This document shows, in pieces, positions 1 through 10,689 of a DNA stretch of 64,000 nucleotides. The DNA comes from Epithemia pelagica (Eukaryota; Bacillariophyta; Bacillariophyceae; Surirellales; Surirellaceae), in the NCBI GenBank assembly GCA_946965045.2, contig OX337234.1, forward strand, positions 1,488,001 to 1,552,000. The letters are read 5' to 3'. Each line of letters begins with the position of its first letter. The stretch's first letter is position 1. Position numbers and translations under genes: made by a program. Under the pieces are notes generated by a model, which did not search any database, was not told the origin of the DNA, and was given only the letters and a program-made list of their open reading frames with translations.

Positions 1-539
1 AAATTGACTGAACGTTGTGAACTTAGGCTTGTGCCTATTGTAGAGAATCTTGAGAACTTGTTATAGAGACGAAAGCGAAATGGAATAACTTATCAGTCCG
101 CAACCCAAAAGCATAGTGTATGTGCATGTTGCCTACGCCTACTACTACTCAAATTAAGTCTATTGGGAGTACGAGTCAGGGGTGAGAATCTGGTCGCGCA
201 AAATAAAGGATTGGATAATCGATGGGCTGCAGAACCAGGCGATCACGATGGAACGATCAACGGCCACGGGCGGTGAATTGAATCTTCCACGCTCGAGGAT
301 GAAAGTACGCGCATGGCATCGCAACGGTGGCAAGAAATGCAACCCGCCACGAAGGCGCGGTGGCCATTTCTGAAGGCGAGATGCATCCGTCGGATTCGGG
401 TGCGATTCAAGCCGAATCCCTGGTGGTTGACAAGCCTTTGGGTTTCAAAGCGTCTCAGTAACGCTTTGTAGCCTTCATGGCTGCCAAAAATCTCTTTAGA
501 GCCAGCAACGGTGAGCCTTTCTATCTAACACATACTCGA
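1..539. other. intergenic, no gene recognised
   Basis: No open frame here has a recognisable protein signature. Only short overlapping frames of about 60 codons exist. Nothing further is supported. Confidence 0.4.
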
Positions 540-1644
540 TCAGGATTGACCATGATCATCATCGGAATCAACATCCAGATCTTCCGCCGGACAATCAGGC
601 ATCAATTTTGTTCCACAGTGAGAAGAGAAATGGATGGCGCCCTTCACCGCAAGGAGGAAGGGATCCGGTAGACACGATGTGCTTAAATCAAAATTTCCCT
701 TTGCCACCTTGACGGTTCCCCAGTGCAACTCGCTTTTCAAGGTTGGCAATTCAATCCTTGGTTGCAAAGACCCCCGTAATTCCTGAACTAAAAGCTTCCA
801 GCGAGCGAGAGAAACATCCGTGCTGTTTCCCGCCGTGATGTTGACTTCTTCCAGTATGTCAACGTCTTCACAATCGATTAGCGATTCAGCAATATCCATC
901 GCGAAAGCTCTCAATACTTGTATTGCGATTTCAATATCTGCCTGGCTGCAGTATTCCCTCACATACTGCAACACATTGCGACATGCATGTCTAGCTCGCA
1001 AGCCGCAAGGAAGAACCAGCGCAGAGTACGGAGTTCCATTCCACGCCTTTATGTCCGGCAACGAGAGGATTGGCAAGACAATAAGAGCTGGAGGAGTGAA
1101 ATCGAGCAACTGCTTTTGGAGGAAGAGGTGAAATTTGTTGTATTTGCCGTGCTTTATGCCGGAATCGTTCATTCGTTGTCTGCGGCCCTTAAATTCCGTT
1201 GAGAAGCTTGCGACGTTTCTGATAGTTATCAACGAAAAAGCCACTTGCGGCCTGTGTAATCTTCAAGTAGGCAACATGGGAAAGCGGGTCATTTGAGAAA
1301 AGATGGGCGCGTTCTCCTTCCAAATTAAACAGAAAGTCGACACTGGTGAACTTTTGCAGTGTGTTTGTTGCGTCCGATTGAACGCTAGAAGCTTCCGCGC
1401 ACGCTTCCAAGTAGTCAGCATTTGCAGTGTTTGGATAAAGCAAGGCACCTTCTTCCTCACTTCTTTTCACACGGGAGATATTTGAACCTCCCGGAGAGAG
1501 GTTTTCAAAGGCGGTATCGCACAAAGCACCCAACGCCCAAAAGTGCAACCCCTTTTGTCGTGCTGTTCGTTCCTTCGGATCCAGGGAGTCAAGAAATTCG
1601 TCGTTTTCGGCCTCAATTTCATCTCGATAACTTTGAAGGTTCAT
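540..1644 (-). pseudogene. hypothetical protein gene with a frame break
   Basis: Two minus-strand frames adjoin: 1644-1189 (151 codons from an ATG, acidic N-terminus starting MNLQSYRDEIEAEN) and 1244-540 (234 codons, acidic Asp-rich C-terminus). They overlap by 56 bases in different frames, so together they look like one protein of about 365 residues broken near 1190-1240. I tested one possible 35-bp GT-AG intron in the overlap and it leads straight into a stop, so a one-base frame shift or two separate proteins are more likely. I recognise no domain, signal peptide or membrane segment. Function unknown. Confidence 0.4.
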
Positions 1645-1897
1645 TTTGTAAATTGTAGACTAGGCATTGCTCTCATCATATGCGTAAGGCAAGAAGGGGA
1701 GAGTTTACCCTGCACCAACAATTCAACGCATCGGCCATCGGCATCATCCACAACAACATGAACATACTCGTAGGACAAGGACACCTCAGTCTCGTACATA
1801 ACAAAGTTTTGGGGACAGGTCTTTGAAAACGAGATGATTTGGAAGCACTGTTCACAGGACAGGCACGATTATAAGGGCCATATAAAGGTGTTGGCTG
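1645..1897. other. intergenic left flank of DIRS element 1
   Basis: AT-rich stretch between the broken gene and the left edge of the retroelement. I see no gene or repeat in it. Confidence 0.4.
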
Positions 1898-2296
1898 GGT
1901 TCTTGTTCCTCTCTTATCAGCTCTTTGTCACATAACATCTACTATCTTATAGTTACATATACCGGTGCTCTGGGGGGGCGAGCCCCCCACCCATCCTTTC
2001 CCAAGGAGGGCGGGTATTGTGTTTCACTCCAGAATGTGGCGGGACTCGGATCCCGTCACGAGTTCTGTCCATTGCGTGCGAGTGTGCATCCAACCACACA
2101 GCCATCCCAAACACAGACCCCATTAAGGAGCCAAGATACCCTGAAATATCATCACAAGTATCTTGCCAACATACTCCGGCTGCCAAGCCATTGTATATCG
2201 TCTGCAGGATAAGCCGTTGTAGCGTCTGCAGGCAAGCTGGCAATAGCAAGCGAGCTGGACTTTACTCTTTGCAGAGTATCGTCGAGCCAATTCCCC
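1898..2296 (-). repeat. DIRS element 1 split direct repeat A, copy A1
   Basis: A 399-bp sequence beginning GGTTCTTG and ending AATTCCCC, repeated at 2566-2964 with a constant offset of 668 bases. It forms the outer left terminus of the element. The short open frames inside it repeat with it and are not genes. Confidence 0.93.
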
Positions 2297-2311
2297 GGGT
2301 GGGCGGGTGGG
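2297..2311 (+). other. G-quadruplex motif GGGTGGGCGGGTGGG
   Basis: Four G-triplets separated by single-base loops lie exactly between repeats A1 and B1, in the only stretch of the repeat block not present twice. Single-base-loop motifs of this form are known to fold into very stable parallel quadruplexes. On the element's coding strand it reads as C-triplets, so the G-rich form would be in first-strand cDNA. Confidence 0.8.
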
Positions 2312-2565
2312 CGAAAAGAGAACTGCCAACAGGATCAATGGGTGATCAGATCCTTGACACTGCCGCTGTTAGCTCTTTCCATTAACTTATGATCATACTT
2401 CCTCATTCACATGTTGGTTGGGATGCCATACTCTGTGCTGACGTGTACTTTACACGACAGTCCCAACCAACCAATGACTCATTCCTTGAACTCGTATCTG
2501 TGATGACGTCAACTTCTCTTCTGCGTTCGTCCGTCGGTCCCTTCTTGACCTGATGGGTACGGTGC
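2312..2565 (-). repeat. DIRS element 1 split direct repeat B, copy B1
   Basis: A 254-bp sequence starting CGAAAAGAGAACTGCC and ending GGGTACGGTGC, repeated at 10690-10943 (offset 8378). It abuts A2 directly, so B1-A2 recreates the junction that would form if the two ends of the element were joined in a circle. Confidence 0.92.
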
Positions 2566-2964
2566 GGTTCTTGTTCCTCTCTTATCAGCTCTTTGTCACA
2601 TAACATCTACTATCTTATAGTTACATATACCGGTGCTCTGGGGGGGCGAGCCCCCCACCCATCCTTTCCCAAGGAGGGCGGGTATTGTGTTTCACTCCAG
2701 AATGTGGCGGGACTCGGATCCCGTCACGAGTTCTGTCCATTGCGTGCGAGTGTGCATCCAACCACACAGCCATCCCAAACACAGACCCCATTAAGGAGCC
2801 AAGATACCCTGAAATATCATCACAAGTATCTTGCCAACATACTCCGGCTGCCAAGCCATTGTATATCGTCTGCAGGATAAGCCGTTGTAGCGTCTGCAGG
2901 CAAGCTGGCAATAGCAAGCGAGCTGGACTTTACTCTTTGCAGAGTATCGTCGAGCCAATTCCCC
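2566..2964 (-). repeat. DIRS element 1 split direct repeat A, copy A2
   Basis: Second copy of the 399-bp A repeat, lying between B1 and the internal coding region. After position 2964 the sequence diverges from A1 and leads into the 3' end of the recombinase gene. Confidence 0.92.
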
Positions 2965-3047
2965 ATCTCGGTATAGTATCTCTTGCGTTCCATTCCTTGC
3001 ATCGCCGCTTGTGTTGCCTTCTCATATTCCTTGTCTTTTAGTGATTC

Positions 3048-4565
3048 TTACAATCCTTCAGAGAATTGGATCAACGCCTCGACCGAAGCCTTCGCGTCTG
3101 TGTATCTTTCCATCATCGACATTCCTGGTAGGACTCCTCGACTGCGGAGATGTTTTCGCCAGCGGTTGTTCATTTCAATAACCTCGGGACCCAGCTTTCG
3201 ATTCTGCGCCGTTGTGGTAGCTCCTCGACGAAAGGAACGTCTTGCACTGAATTCTTCTTCTACCTTTACTGTTTCTGGTAGAATGTCCGGACGTTGATGT
3301 TTGATTCGTTTCCAGAGACCATGAAACAGATGGTCGAGGTCTCCGATCAACGCTCGTTGAATTTTTCCTGTTTTTGACACCCGTCTGAACAATGGTCCTT
3401 GAGTGACCTTTCGAACATGCAGTTCCCTTATTGCTCTCTCAATCCACTTCCTGATTTCAATGCCCGAGCTTGACTTTTCTGCCAATGGTTGAATATATAA
3501 GCGAAACGTTCCGTCGGTTTGTTTAAACCGACCTGCCAGTGCTAAAGGAACGTGGGACACAGAACTGCAATTCACACCTTCCTCCCAATGCTTTCGCAAC
3601 AATCCAACGTCTACCTGTGGAATTTCCTCCCCTCGCAGGGCAGCGCAAAATCCGATGACGACGAGTGCCCCAGTCAATGCGATCTCCATCTTTCTCTGTC
3701 CTTGTGGAAAATTGTCCCATTCCTTTTCGAGAATACTCAATCCACATAATACTTCCTCCAAGGTCACCGCTCTATCCGGGATCCAAACGTCTCCCATTCG
3801 ACGATGGCAGCCCGCCATGAATCTCTTGAACCAGAAACTGTTCGTCGGGCTGGACGTAAACATGAGAGCCGTCCTATCACCTGTGCCCATTGTCGACATA
3901 CCAGTGCCTCCCGGTAGCGTGTGAATAAAGTTCGAGACAACTGACCGAACCTTCCTTGCCGTCTCGAATTGAATGTGCTTTGAATTTCGACCATCTTGGA
4001 GACTCTTCATCAGGAGTATACAAGCGATCGACATCCCGACAGAGTCGCCAATCTCAAAAGGCCCTCGCCGCGGCAGTGGCTCGCTTAACCCGATCAAGTT
4101 TGCGGTTTTCTGCAAATTTCTCATTTCTCGCCAATTTTTCTCGACCGTTGATCGCTCTCTTGCCCAAAAGGCGTCCAGGATCGCTCGTCGCACACAGACC
4201 GACAACAATTTATCTTCCTTCGATCCTTCTCGCTGAAACCTACCCTTCATGTTGTAAAACATGCAATCGTCGCACTGGAAAGGACACATTAAATGGTCAC
4301 CTTCCCTGGCTTCTTGGAACCTCAATGCATCGTCTTCAAATTCATCAAGCCCATTTGGATCTATCAACGCGTCGTCCAGATCGCCCGCTTCAAGTACTGG
4401 GAATCGGTCATCTGCATCTTGAACGTAACAAGATGCATGCCAGGCTCCTGTGCATCTCCGACTAGTACCCCGTGTACATCCAAAATTGGCGCAGACAATG
4501 CCCGTCAATGGGGGAATCGGATGACCACACTTTTGACAGACCGTCGTGGACCGCATCCAGTACAT
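3048..4565 (-). CDS. tyrosine recombinase (YR) of DIRS element 1
   Basis: About 505 residues from the first ATG at 4565; the frame is open to 4616, but that codon is TTG. The N-terminal part holds a Cys/His-rich zinc-finger-like segment (CQKCGHP...CANFGC...CTGAWHASC). The C-terminal half has the tyrosine-recombinase signature: first Arg in LRGEEI (about 3630), the second box RSFRRGATT (about 3220) in place of the usual HxxR, and the nucleophile region MMERYTDA (about 3100). In DIRS elements this enzyme integrates a circular DNA intermediate and so makes no long target duplication. Its start overlaps the end of the RT ORF by about 100 bases in another frame, which would fit reinitiation or frameshifting. 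Confidence 0.82.
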   Translation of the reverse strand: MYWMRSTTVCQKCGHPIPPLTGIVCANFGCTRGTSRRCTGAWHASCYVQDADDRFPVLEAGDLDDALIDPNGLDEFEDDALRFQEAREGDHLMCPFQCDDCMFYNMKGRFQREGSKEDKLLSVCVRRAILDAFWARERSTVEKNWREMRNLQKTANLIGLSEPLPRRGPFEIGDSVGMSIACILLMKSLQDGRNSKHIQFETARKVRSVVSNFIHTLPGGTGMSTMGTGDRTALMFTSSPTNSFWFKRFMAGCHRRMGDVWIPDRAVTLEEVLCGLSILEKEWDNFPQGQRKMEIALTGALVVIGFCAALRGEEIPQVDVGLLRKHWEEGVNCSSVSHVPLALAGRFKQTDGTFRLYIQPLAEKSSSGIEIRKWIERAIRELHVRKVTQGPLFRRVSKTGKIQRALIGDLDHLFHGLWKRIKHQRPDILPETVKVEEEFSARRSFRRGATTTAQNRKLGPEVIEMNNRWRKHLRSRGVLPGMSMMERYTDAKASVEALIQFSEGL

Positions 4566-7500
4566 GTCTCGCTCGTGAGACTTGCCATGGCCTGTGAAAA
4601 AGATGAGCGTGAACAAATGCGACTATGAGAGGTTCATGTTGGTCTTTCGACCACAAACAACAATCAACCGGAATCGTAAAGACGATGTCCGCAATTTTTC
4701 CGAGCTTCTTCCGCCAACGATTTGACATAAGAGCAGGACAAACGAAGATATGGGAGTTATCGGGGTGGATATGATGCGAATCGCACATCAAATCCAACGC
4801 AACGTCTGCTATTGCGGGGGGCGGGTTCCACACAAAACATCCTCGTTCGAATGCCTCGTCGAACCACTGTTGGGGCGTTAGCTTCTTCCATTGTAATCCG
4901 CCTGTATATTGAAGCAGCCAGTCGATCGCGCCTGGGAATCGCTCTTCAGAGCTCTTGTGCAGTGGGACGTAGAATAACATGGAATCGCCCGCCATTACCC
5001 CCGTCAGCAGATCGCCTCTTGATAGACCGTCCGTGCCTTGGTCTATCATTCTGGTCCCGGCAACCCAAACTACTCTCAAGAAGACATTCCCGTTCATTTC
5101 GAGCTTGCGTGCTCGAAGGACAAGCTCAAACAGCAATCTCGAAGAAGACGTTCCCCGATAAAACGCAGACTCCGACGTAGAGTTGTCTGTAAACAAGAAA
5201 ACCTCGGTGCCCACCTTCAATCGGCCGCTTGTCACCAAGGCCTCCAATCTGAGAATTAAATTGTACAATTCTCTAAAGTTTGATGAACGGGCTCCGTACT
5301 CGCGGGTCCAGAGGCCATGTTCCGTGTCAACCTCATCACTCCCGTACAACCACAATGACGTTCCAAAGCCTTCACCGGATGCATCACCAAAAATAATCAC
5401 AACTTGTGAACCCTTTCTTGGGCGTGCTAAGAGTCGCGGTGGCGTGTCTCCGGCTGTCAAGTTCGCTAGAGCTTCTACGTCGTCGTTGAACCTCTTAGCT
5501 TTCTTTACCTTGGAGGGAGCAGGTCCAAACGCAATGGCTTTGTTTGATTCCTCTGCCAGCACCGCTTCTCGTTCCTTTGGTGGCAGTCTCCATCCATCCT
5601 CATTTCGGTCCGGTCTCCAAGACTCGAGAGTCAAATGGATCCCTTTTAAGTAAGGGACCATGCTCTGGAATGTCAGAGAAACATAAACCAGAAATCCTCG
5701 AATGCGCTCTAATTCCTTTCGATCAATCTCCTCCTCTTTCGCTGCCCATTCGACTAGCCTCTGGACATGTCCCTTGGTCTTTTTCCATCTTTCTGCCGAG
5801 ACAGTTTTGTACACGGCATCACCTGTTGTTTCTACAACGGCCCCTGCCCATGCTCCTGGGGTTTGACTTGGAGGTCGCCGCTTTCGTGCCGCATCTTGAA
5901 GTCCGAAAAAGGCAGCTCCTTTCGCCATCGCACTCGAGGCTAGCCATGCCTCCTCCCGACTGGGAGCGGTCCCCCGAAGATCATCGACGTAGGTGTGGAT
6001 GTCTACTGCTATTTGTCCGTCTTCTCGAACCTTGCAAATCCACGGTTTGGAAGAGTCATATTCACGACTCCCGGGCAAATTGATTTCCACCCTTGCCCAT
6101 CTAAAAATGTTTTTCTTGTCAAAACGACATCCAAAGATAACTCGTTTGACTCGTTGGGAGCACTGTGTCGTCTGATATGGGGACACTGTTATCCCCATTG
6201 CACAACGAACCCAAGCCTCCCACTTTCTTTTCTGGCCTGCTTTATTGTCTATCTCCTCTGCAAACATGGCCGTCAAATCCACTCCTGTATATTTCCGAAT
6301 TTCTGGATGAATCCAGAAATTCAGGAACATTTCTCCAAAGTCGTTATCGGCCGACCACGTGGACACATCAACTGATCGAAGCATGGAGTCAACGGTAGCC
6401 AAGCTGAACCATGGCGCATGCAAGACCGCGTTGAGGCCACTCTTTGTGCCATCATACACCATTCGTATGTCGGTAGGGCCCTTTGGAACGGAGAAAAAGC
6501 TGGTGAGTGATAGAATTCCAGCATGTGGAGCGATGTACCCTCTGCTCCTAACTTTGCTGATCTTCTTCTTTTCTAATCCTCTGCTTGTCTCATCCGGATT
6601 GTTCCTCTGTGGTATTCTGTATCTTGGTGGACGACCAATCCACATGGGTTTAACGCCGTCCCGCATTTCAACATGCCAGACTCGATCAGGCATCCTCCAG
6701 AAAAAAGGTGAGGAGCCTGCGTCCCAATCCCACCAAGACGACAAAGAGACATGCTGCATCGCGCTTAACCCCGCATCGAGTGACGCTTTCTGCTCTTGAC
6801 CGTCCAATTGTTTCTTGTGGAGTCTCCACCAGGTCCAAAAATCGTTGGCCACCTTTCTTTTCCAATATATCAACGCCCCCTTACGAATTGATGCTAACGC
6901 CTTGATCTTTCGTTGAGTGTCCGTGAACGACTGAACTCCGAACTTTGCCAAAATTCTGTCATTCCAAAGGTGGTAGGGGATTTCCGCGTCGTCTGCTTTC
7001 GTGGCTTTCAAATTTCGATCCTCGTCCTTGATTTCATCAGATAATTCGACAATCAACGAAGGGTCCATGTCGTCTAGAGTGGATGGCTCATCCCACTCCT
7101 TCATTCCAGGCTTTTCCTTGTTGCTTGACGATGTCTTTTTCAAATTGGGGCGATTTCGATCTCCCGTTGAGTCTCGAGGTTGAGTTAGGAAGCGACGGAT
7201 CAAGTGGACAACTTGGACTCTTGATTTGAACGGTGGGCCCACCTGTTCCACCCATCGCTCCAGGTCATCCTCTGGTGCATGCTTGCTTAGAATCGAAGGG
7301 AAGTCGAGCGCGAGGGAAAGCTCTCGAACTCCTAACCTCCTACACACCAATCCTGTTGGAGAGAACACGCTTGGGAGAACGTGCAGGGCGGACTTGTCCC
7401 TTTTCCAATCCAACTTACGATTCATGAGAGAGGTCTTGTTGTCTTCCGATGCTTTAACGCGTCCGTGAAGGGTATGATCTATTATACCCCGAACGCTGGT

Positions 7501-7929
7501 GAACTTCAAGCCGGTGTCTACAGCTCCATCCCACCAATTCTCGAAAGCTGCATTCGTCACACCTGTTGATGTGGTTTTTGTGGTTATGTACAACCAATCC
7601 ACTCGGGTGGTGACGCCTCCCAAAATCCCATGGTCCATTCTCATTCGTGTGGTGGACCACTCTTCACTTGCTGGGGGGCCAGCAGAAGGGCGGCTCTTCC
7701 ACCAAACAACAACTTGCAATTCTTTCGTGGACCAAACTGTGTGACTCGGACCTGGAGCCATACCATCGAAAAACACAATGTTCGTCGATGGATAACAATT
7801 TAAGCCACCTTCCTCCTTTGATGAACTCTCGCCACACTTCGACGACACTTCATCGCTCTTCCTCTTTTTACTTCCCCAACTTTTCGCTCTTGGTTTCGCC
7901 AACCGAAGAGACATCCATTCTCGATGCAT
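4462..7929 (-). CDS. reverse transcriptase-RNase H polyprotein of DIRS element 1
   Basis: About 1155 residues from the ATG at 7929; the frame is open without ATG to 8031. The N-terminal 400 or so residues are Lys/Glu-rich and unrecognised. RT follows, with FSVPKGPTDIRMVYDGT and the catalytic box HTYVDDL (about 5985). RNase H follows with IFGDASGEGFG, an Arg-Glu-Leu motif in NFRELYNL, and LFTDNSTSES (about 5400-5170), then HxxA-like GTDGLSRGD. A further C-terminal 200 residues contain WNPPPAIADVALD and a later VCPALMSNRWRKKL segment, resembling the methyltransferase-like tail found after RNase H in some DIRS elements; that part is tentative. No aspartic protease or DDE integrase is present, as expected for the DIRS order. 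Confidence 0.88.
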   Translation of the reverse strand: MHREWMSLRLAKPRAKSWGSKKRKSDEVSSKCGESSSKEEGGLNCYPSTNIVFFDGMAPGPSHTVWSTKELQVVVWWKSRPSAGPPASEEWSTTRMRMDHGILGGVTTRVDWLYITTKTTSTGVTNAAFENWWDGAVDTGLKFTSVRGIIDHTLHGRVKASEDNKTSLMNRKLDWKRDKSALHVLPSVFSPTGLVCRRLGVRELSLALDFPSILSKHAPEDDLERWVEQVGPPFKSRVQVVHLIRRFLTQPRDSTGDRNRPNLKKTSSSNKEKPGMKEWDEPSTLDDMDPSLIVELSDEIKDEDRNLKATKADDAEIPYHLWNDRILAKFGVQSFTDTQRKIKALASIRKGALIYWKRKVANDFWTWWRLHKKQLDGQEQKASLDAGLSAMQHVSLSSWWDWDAGSSPFFWRMPDRVWHVEMRDGVKPMWIGRPPRYRIPQRNNPDETSRGLEKKKISKVRSRGYIAPHAGILSLTSFFSVPKGPTDIRMVYDGTKSGLNAVLHAPWFSLATVDSMLRSVDVSTWSADNDFGEMFLNFWIHPEIRKYTGVDLTAMFAEEIDNKAGQKRKWEAWVRCAMGITVSPYQTTQCSQRVKRVIFGCRFDKKNIFRWARVEINLPGSREYDSSKPWICKVREDGQIAVDIHTYVDDLRGTAPSREEAWLASSAMAKGAAFFGLQDAARKRRPPSQTPGAWAGAVVETTGDAVYKTVSAERWKKTKGHVQRLVEWAAKEEEIDRKELERIRGFLVYVSLTFQSMVPYLKGIHLTLESWRPDRNEDGWRLPPKEREAVLAEESNKAIAFGPAPSKVKKAKRFNDDVEALANLTAGDTPPRLLARPRKGSQVVIIFGDASGEGFGTSLWLYGSDEVDTEHGLWTREYGARSSNFRELYNLILRLEALVTSGRLKVGTEVFLFTDNSTSESAFYRGTSSSRLLFELVLRARKLEMNGNVFLRVVWVAGTRMIDQGTDGLSRGDLLTGVMAGDSMLFYVPLHKSSEERFPGAIDWLLQYTGGLQWKKLTPQQWFDEAFERGCFVWNPPPAIADVALDLMCDSHHIHPDNSHIFVCPALMSNRWRKKLGKIADIVFTIPVDCCLWSKDQHEPLIVAFVHAHLFHRPWQVSRARHVLDAVHDGLSKVWSSDSPIDGHCLRQFWMYTGY

Positions 7930-8241
7930 GGTATCCTCGCCCTTCAGCGCCACTCCCGTGCTATCTATCCAGATCACAGGGCCCAAAAGAGATGTTGTCC
8001 AATACCAAAAGGGGATATCTCTACACACCAATCCGACTGTATAGCCACTTGTTCCTATAGGCAGGCGTGCTTGTTTACTTTCCAGAACGCCATTTTCTGG
8101 AGGAAGCGAGTCTGGACAACATCTCTTCGCTAGCTTAACATCGCTAACCGTAAGCCAAGTCGTCTCGACTAAACTTTGTGCTTGGTCTTCATCTTCATAT
8201 AGTTTGCGTTTGGTTCCTTTGTTGGGACTCCCTGTATTCTG

Positions 8242-10605
8242 TCACTTCTTGGCTTCTCCATTTGATCCGCTCTTGTTTCCTCCTCCAGAGCCCTTTTTGT
8301 TGACTGAAGAGACTACCTGATTAACAGAGCGGGCAACCTTTTCCAGTTTCTCATCGAAGGAGACTCGAAGTTCGTCAAACTTGGAACGCGGAGTGGAAAA
8401 GCGGATGAGGTGCTCATGTAAAATTAGAGCGATCTTTGGGTGTCCGCTGAAATCATGGGACCTGTATTCTCGCATTGTCTCGTGGGCTTTGAGAGTGCCC
8501 CAGAGCATTCCTCCTGGTGAGTTGGAGGCTCTTCCTGGGGCGCGAGAGTCTCGCAAGCTTTTAAACACTGCGCGGACGCAGTGTGAAATGAGGATCCAGA
8601 CCTCATGTTCCGACGCGTCGCTTTCCTCCTTAATTTCCCTGTGATAACGGACCATCCAGTGACAAAGCTCGTCCCAGAACGTCTTGCTAAGGAGCAAGAG
8701 TTCTCGAGCCACACTAGATGGTTCCGATCCGAATGCGAAAAGGTCTCCGATGGCCTGCTCCAAAGTCTTGCGTCCATCCTTGACGTAATCAAGTACTCTC
8801 TGATGGATGCCTTCACGGCCCGATGGTGGATGAAAGTCGACGAATTTCGGAACTCCTGCGAGAGCGCGTGAATTGATTGTCATGGACGAGTCACTGCTTT
8901 TGCCCAACAGAGGGGGCACCTCCAAATTGAAGGAGGCTATGTACGCGGTATGGTACGGTGTCTTGTCCTTGACCCTGGCTGTGGTTGCCCTCTGGTTGGC
9001 AGCCTGCCCCTCGTCCAGACTCGCATCGGAAGTAGCAAGGGAGAGAAGCGAAATTGCGTCCACGAACACGTGTGGATCTCCGACCGCCGTGTGCAAAGCA
9101 AGCCATGTGTCGCAAGCCTTGCGAGATGCGAAGACGATTGATCCAACCACAATGGCGTCGGATTCGGATTGTTCTTGTAAATCCTTGACATCCGCCTTTA
9201 GCTTTGCAATTTCTTCCTTCAAAGCGGTCACTACCGAACCTCCGGTTGCGGGAGTTTCGGAAGCAGTTGTTGAGGGGGCAAGAGACGAAGAAGAGGTTGT
9301 TCCCCATGCAAACATCGACGGTGTGGTTGCATGTGTGCCTGTTGCTCCTGAACTTCCTCCCGACTCGAGCGAACCAATGCGACGTTTTAAGTCTCGCAAT
9401 TCTCCATCCCATTTTCCACCCGGGTCCGCAGTTGTCAACGAAGAGCGAGTGAGGAGTCGCATAGTGGGTTCAACAAAACGACTACGGAAATCACCTGTTG
9501 TCATGAAACGTTCGATTTGTTCCATCACAATTTTTTCGACGTTGGTCTTTAAATTTGCAATATGACCCTCCAGAGTTGAAATCCGAGCTAATACGTCAGA
9601 TGACAACGACCCAGGCGGGGACTTCTTGGTATCCTCCAACATAGAAGCCAGAGTGTGCGTTGACGATGTCAATTGGTCAATAAGTCCGAAAGCGGACAGG
9701 GTTCCAAACGAGGTTGGACGCTCGCCCAAGAGCTCGTGCAAAACTGAAAGCTTCATATGAACGGAGTCGAGCTGTTCATCATGTTTGCCTCGAAAACTTC
9801 GACGAATCAACTTTTCTTCTTCCACAGCGGTCTTGAGCGCTGCCACATTTGATAGTAAATCGCGCCAAGCTCCCTGAGAAAGCGTTCGGAACGCGGGAGT
9901 GGGTTGATTGCCCAAATCCTCTGGTACGTCAATAAAAGACACGGAGGCTGCTGCCTTTTCCATCTTGACCGCCGCAAAGGTATCACCCAGGTTGGATCCA
10001 TCCGACGATCCTGAGGCAACATCTTGACCTTGACTGGAATCATCACTGCGTGGTTGTAAACGAACTTTCTTTCGTGCTGGCGTATAGACGAAGTTGATGC
10101 CAGACTTCGTGTCTTGTAGAACGTGAGCGACCACACTGCCATCCACCGCGTCGTTTCCCGCTGCCATGGCCGATTCCTTCAAAGAAGAGAAGGTGGCTTG
10201 CCAACTTTCCAGACTCCGCGGACTTGTTTCCAGTTCAGACCATTCCGCTTCTCGGATAAGCGAACTCGGAAGTGTAGGAGTTGCAAATATTGTAGGGTTC
10301 TCATCTCCTTTGGAACCACCAGAACCTCGAATGAAAACACATTGGGTCTCATCGCCTGCGAGGCTGGCCCAATCAACTTTCTTGGATGTGTGGGAAGCAA
10401 TGGAACAGTCGCTGCGCAAGCATACGCGTTGTCCCGACCCGATAACTCCCCGACAAAGACCCAAGAACACGGACTCTTCCATCCGCAGGATACCGTAGAG
10501 AGGGCCCGAACGAAGGCCCCCCCCCCCGGTCGCAATAACAGAAACGGACTCACCTGACGACCCCACAGAGGGCGAGGATTCCGACGTCCCAGCCCAATCA
10601 AACAT
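8242..10605 (-). CDS. gag-like protein of DIRS element 1
   Basis: About 787 residues from the ATG at 10605 (MFDWAGTSES). The frame continues upstream to 10716 into repeat B2, giving a hydrophobic leader that I consider translation of repeat sequence and not a true signal peptide. The middle is rich in Ser/Thr/Glu with predicted coiled-coil stretches (e.g. ALKEEIAKLKADVKDLQEQ). The C-terminus ends in a Gly/Ser/Lys tail. No CCHC zinc knuckle is visible. By position it is the structural (gag) protein. It is followed after about 310 bases by the RT ORF. Confidence 0.7.
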   Translation of the reverse strand: MFDWAGTSESSPSVGSSGESVSVIATGGGGLRSGPLYGILRMEESVFLGLCRGVIGSGQRVCLRSDCSIASHTSKKVDWASLAGDETQCVFIRGSGGSKGDENPTIFATPTLPSSLIREAEWSELETSPRSLESWQATFSSLKESAMAAGNDAVDGSVVAHVLQDTKSGINFVYTPARKKVRLQPRSDDSSQGQDVASGSSDGSNLGDTFAAVKMEKAAASVSFIDVPEDLGNQPTPAFRTLSQGAWRDLLSNVAALKTAVEEEKLIRRSFRGKHDEQLDSVHMKLSVLHELLGERPTSFGTLSAFGLIDQLTSSTHTLASMLEDTKKSPPGSLSSDVLARISTLEGHIANLKTNVEKIVMEQIERFMTTGDFRSRFVEPTMRLLTRSSLTTADPGGKWDGELRDLKRRIGSLESGGSSGATGTHATTPSMFAWGTTSSSSLAPSTTASETPATGGSVVTALKEEIAKLKADVKDLQEQSESDAIVVGSIVFASRKACDTWLALHTAVGDPHVFVDAISLLSLATSDASLDEGQAANQRATTARVKDKTPYHTAYIASFNLEVPPLLGKSSDSSMTINSRALAGVPKFVDFHPPSGREGIHQRVLDYVKDGRKTLEQAIGDLFAFGSEPSSVARELLLLSKTFWDELCHWMVRYHREIKEESDASEHEVWILISHCVRAVFKSLRDSRAPGRASNSPGGMLWGTLKAHETMREYRSHDFSGHPKIALILHEHLIRFSTPRSKFDELRVSFDEKLEKVARSVNQVVSSVNKKGSGGGNKSGSNGEAKK

Positions 10606-10689
10606 CACGAACGGCGCAAACCCGAAGGGAGCGACACAAACACAACGAGAGAGTGGTTGGCAATGGCAGTCAGGGAGGAAAAAAGAAAA

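Noticed and set aside
1189-1244. 35-bp intron joining the two halves of the first gene
   Set aside because: Removing it leads directly into a TGA stop, and it would be shorter than the other introns in this window.
1925-3041. Pairs of identical 95-122 codon frames
   Set aside because: They lie inside the duplicated A repeats of DIRS element 1 and simply repeat with them; no domain or codon support.
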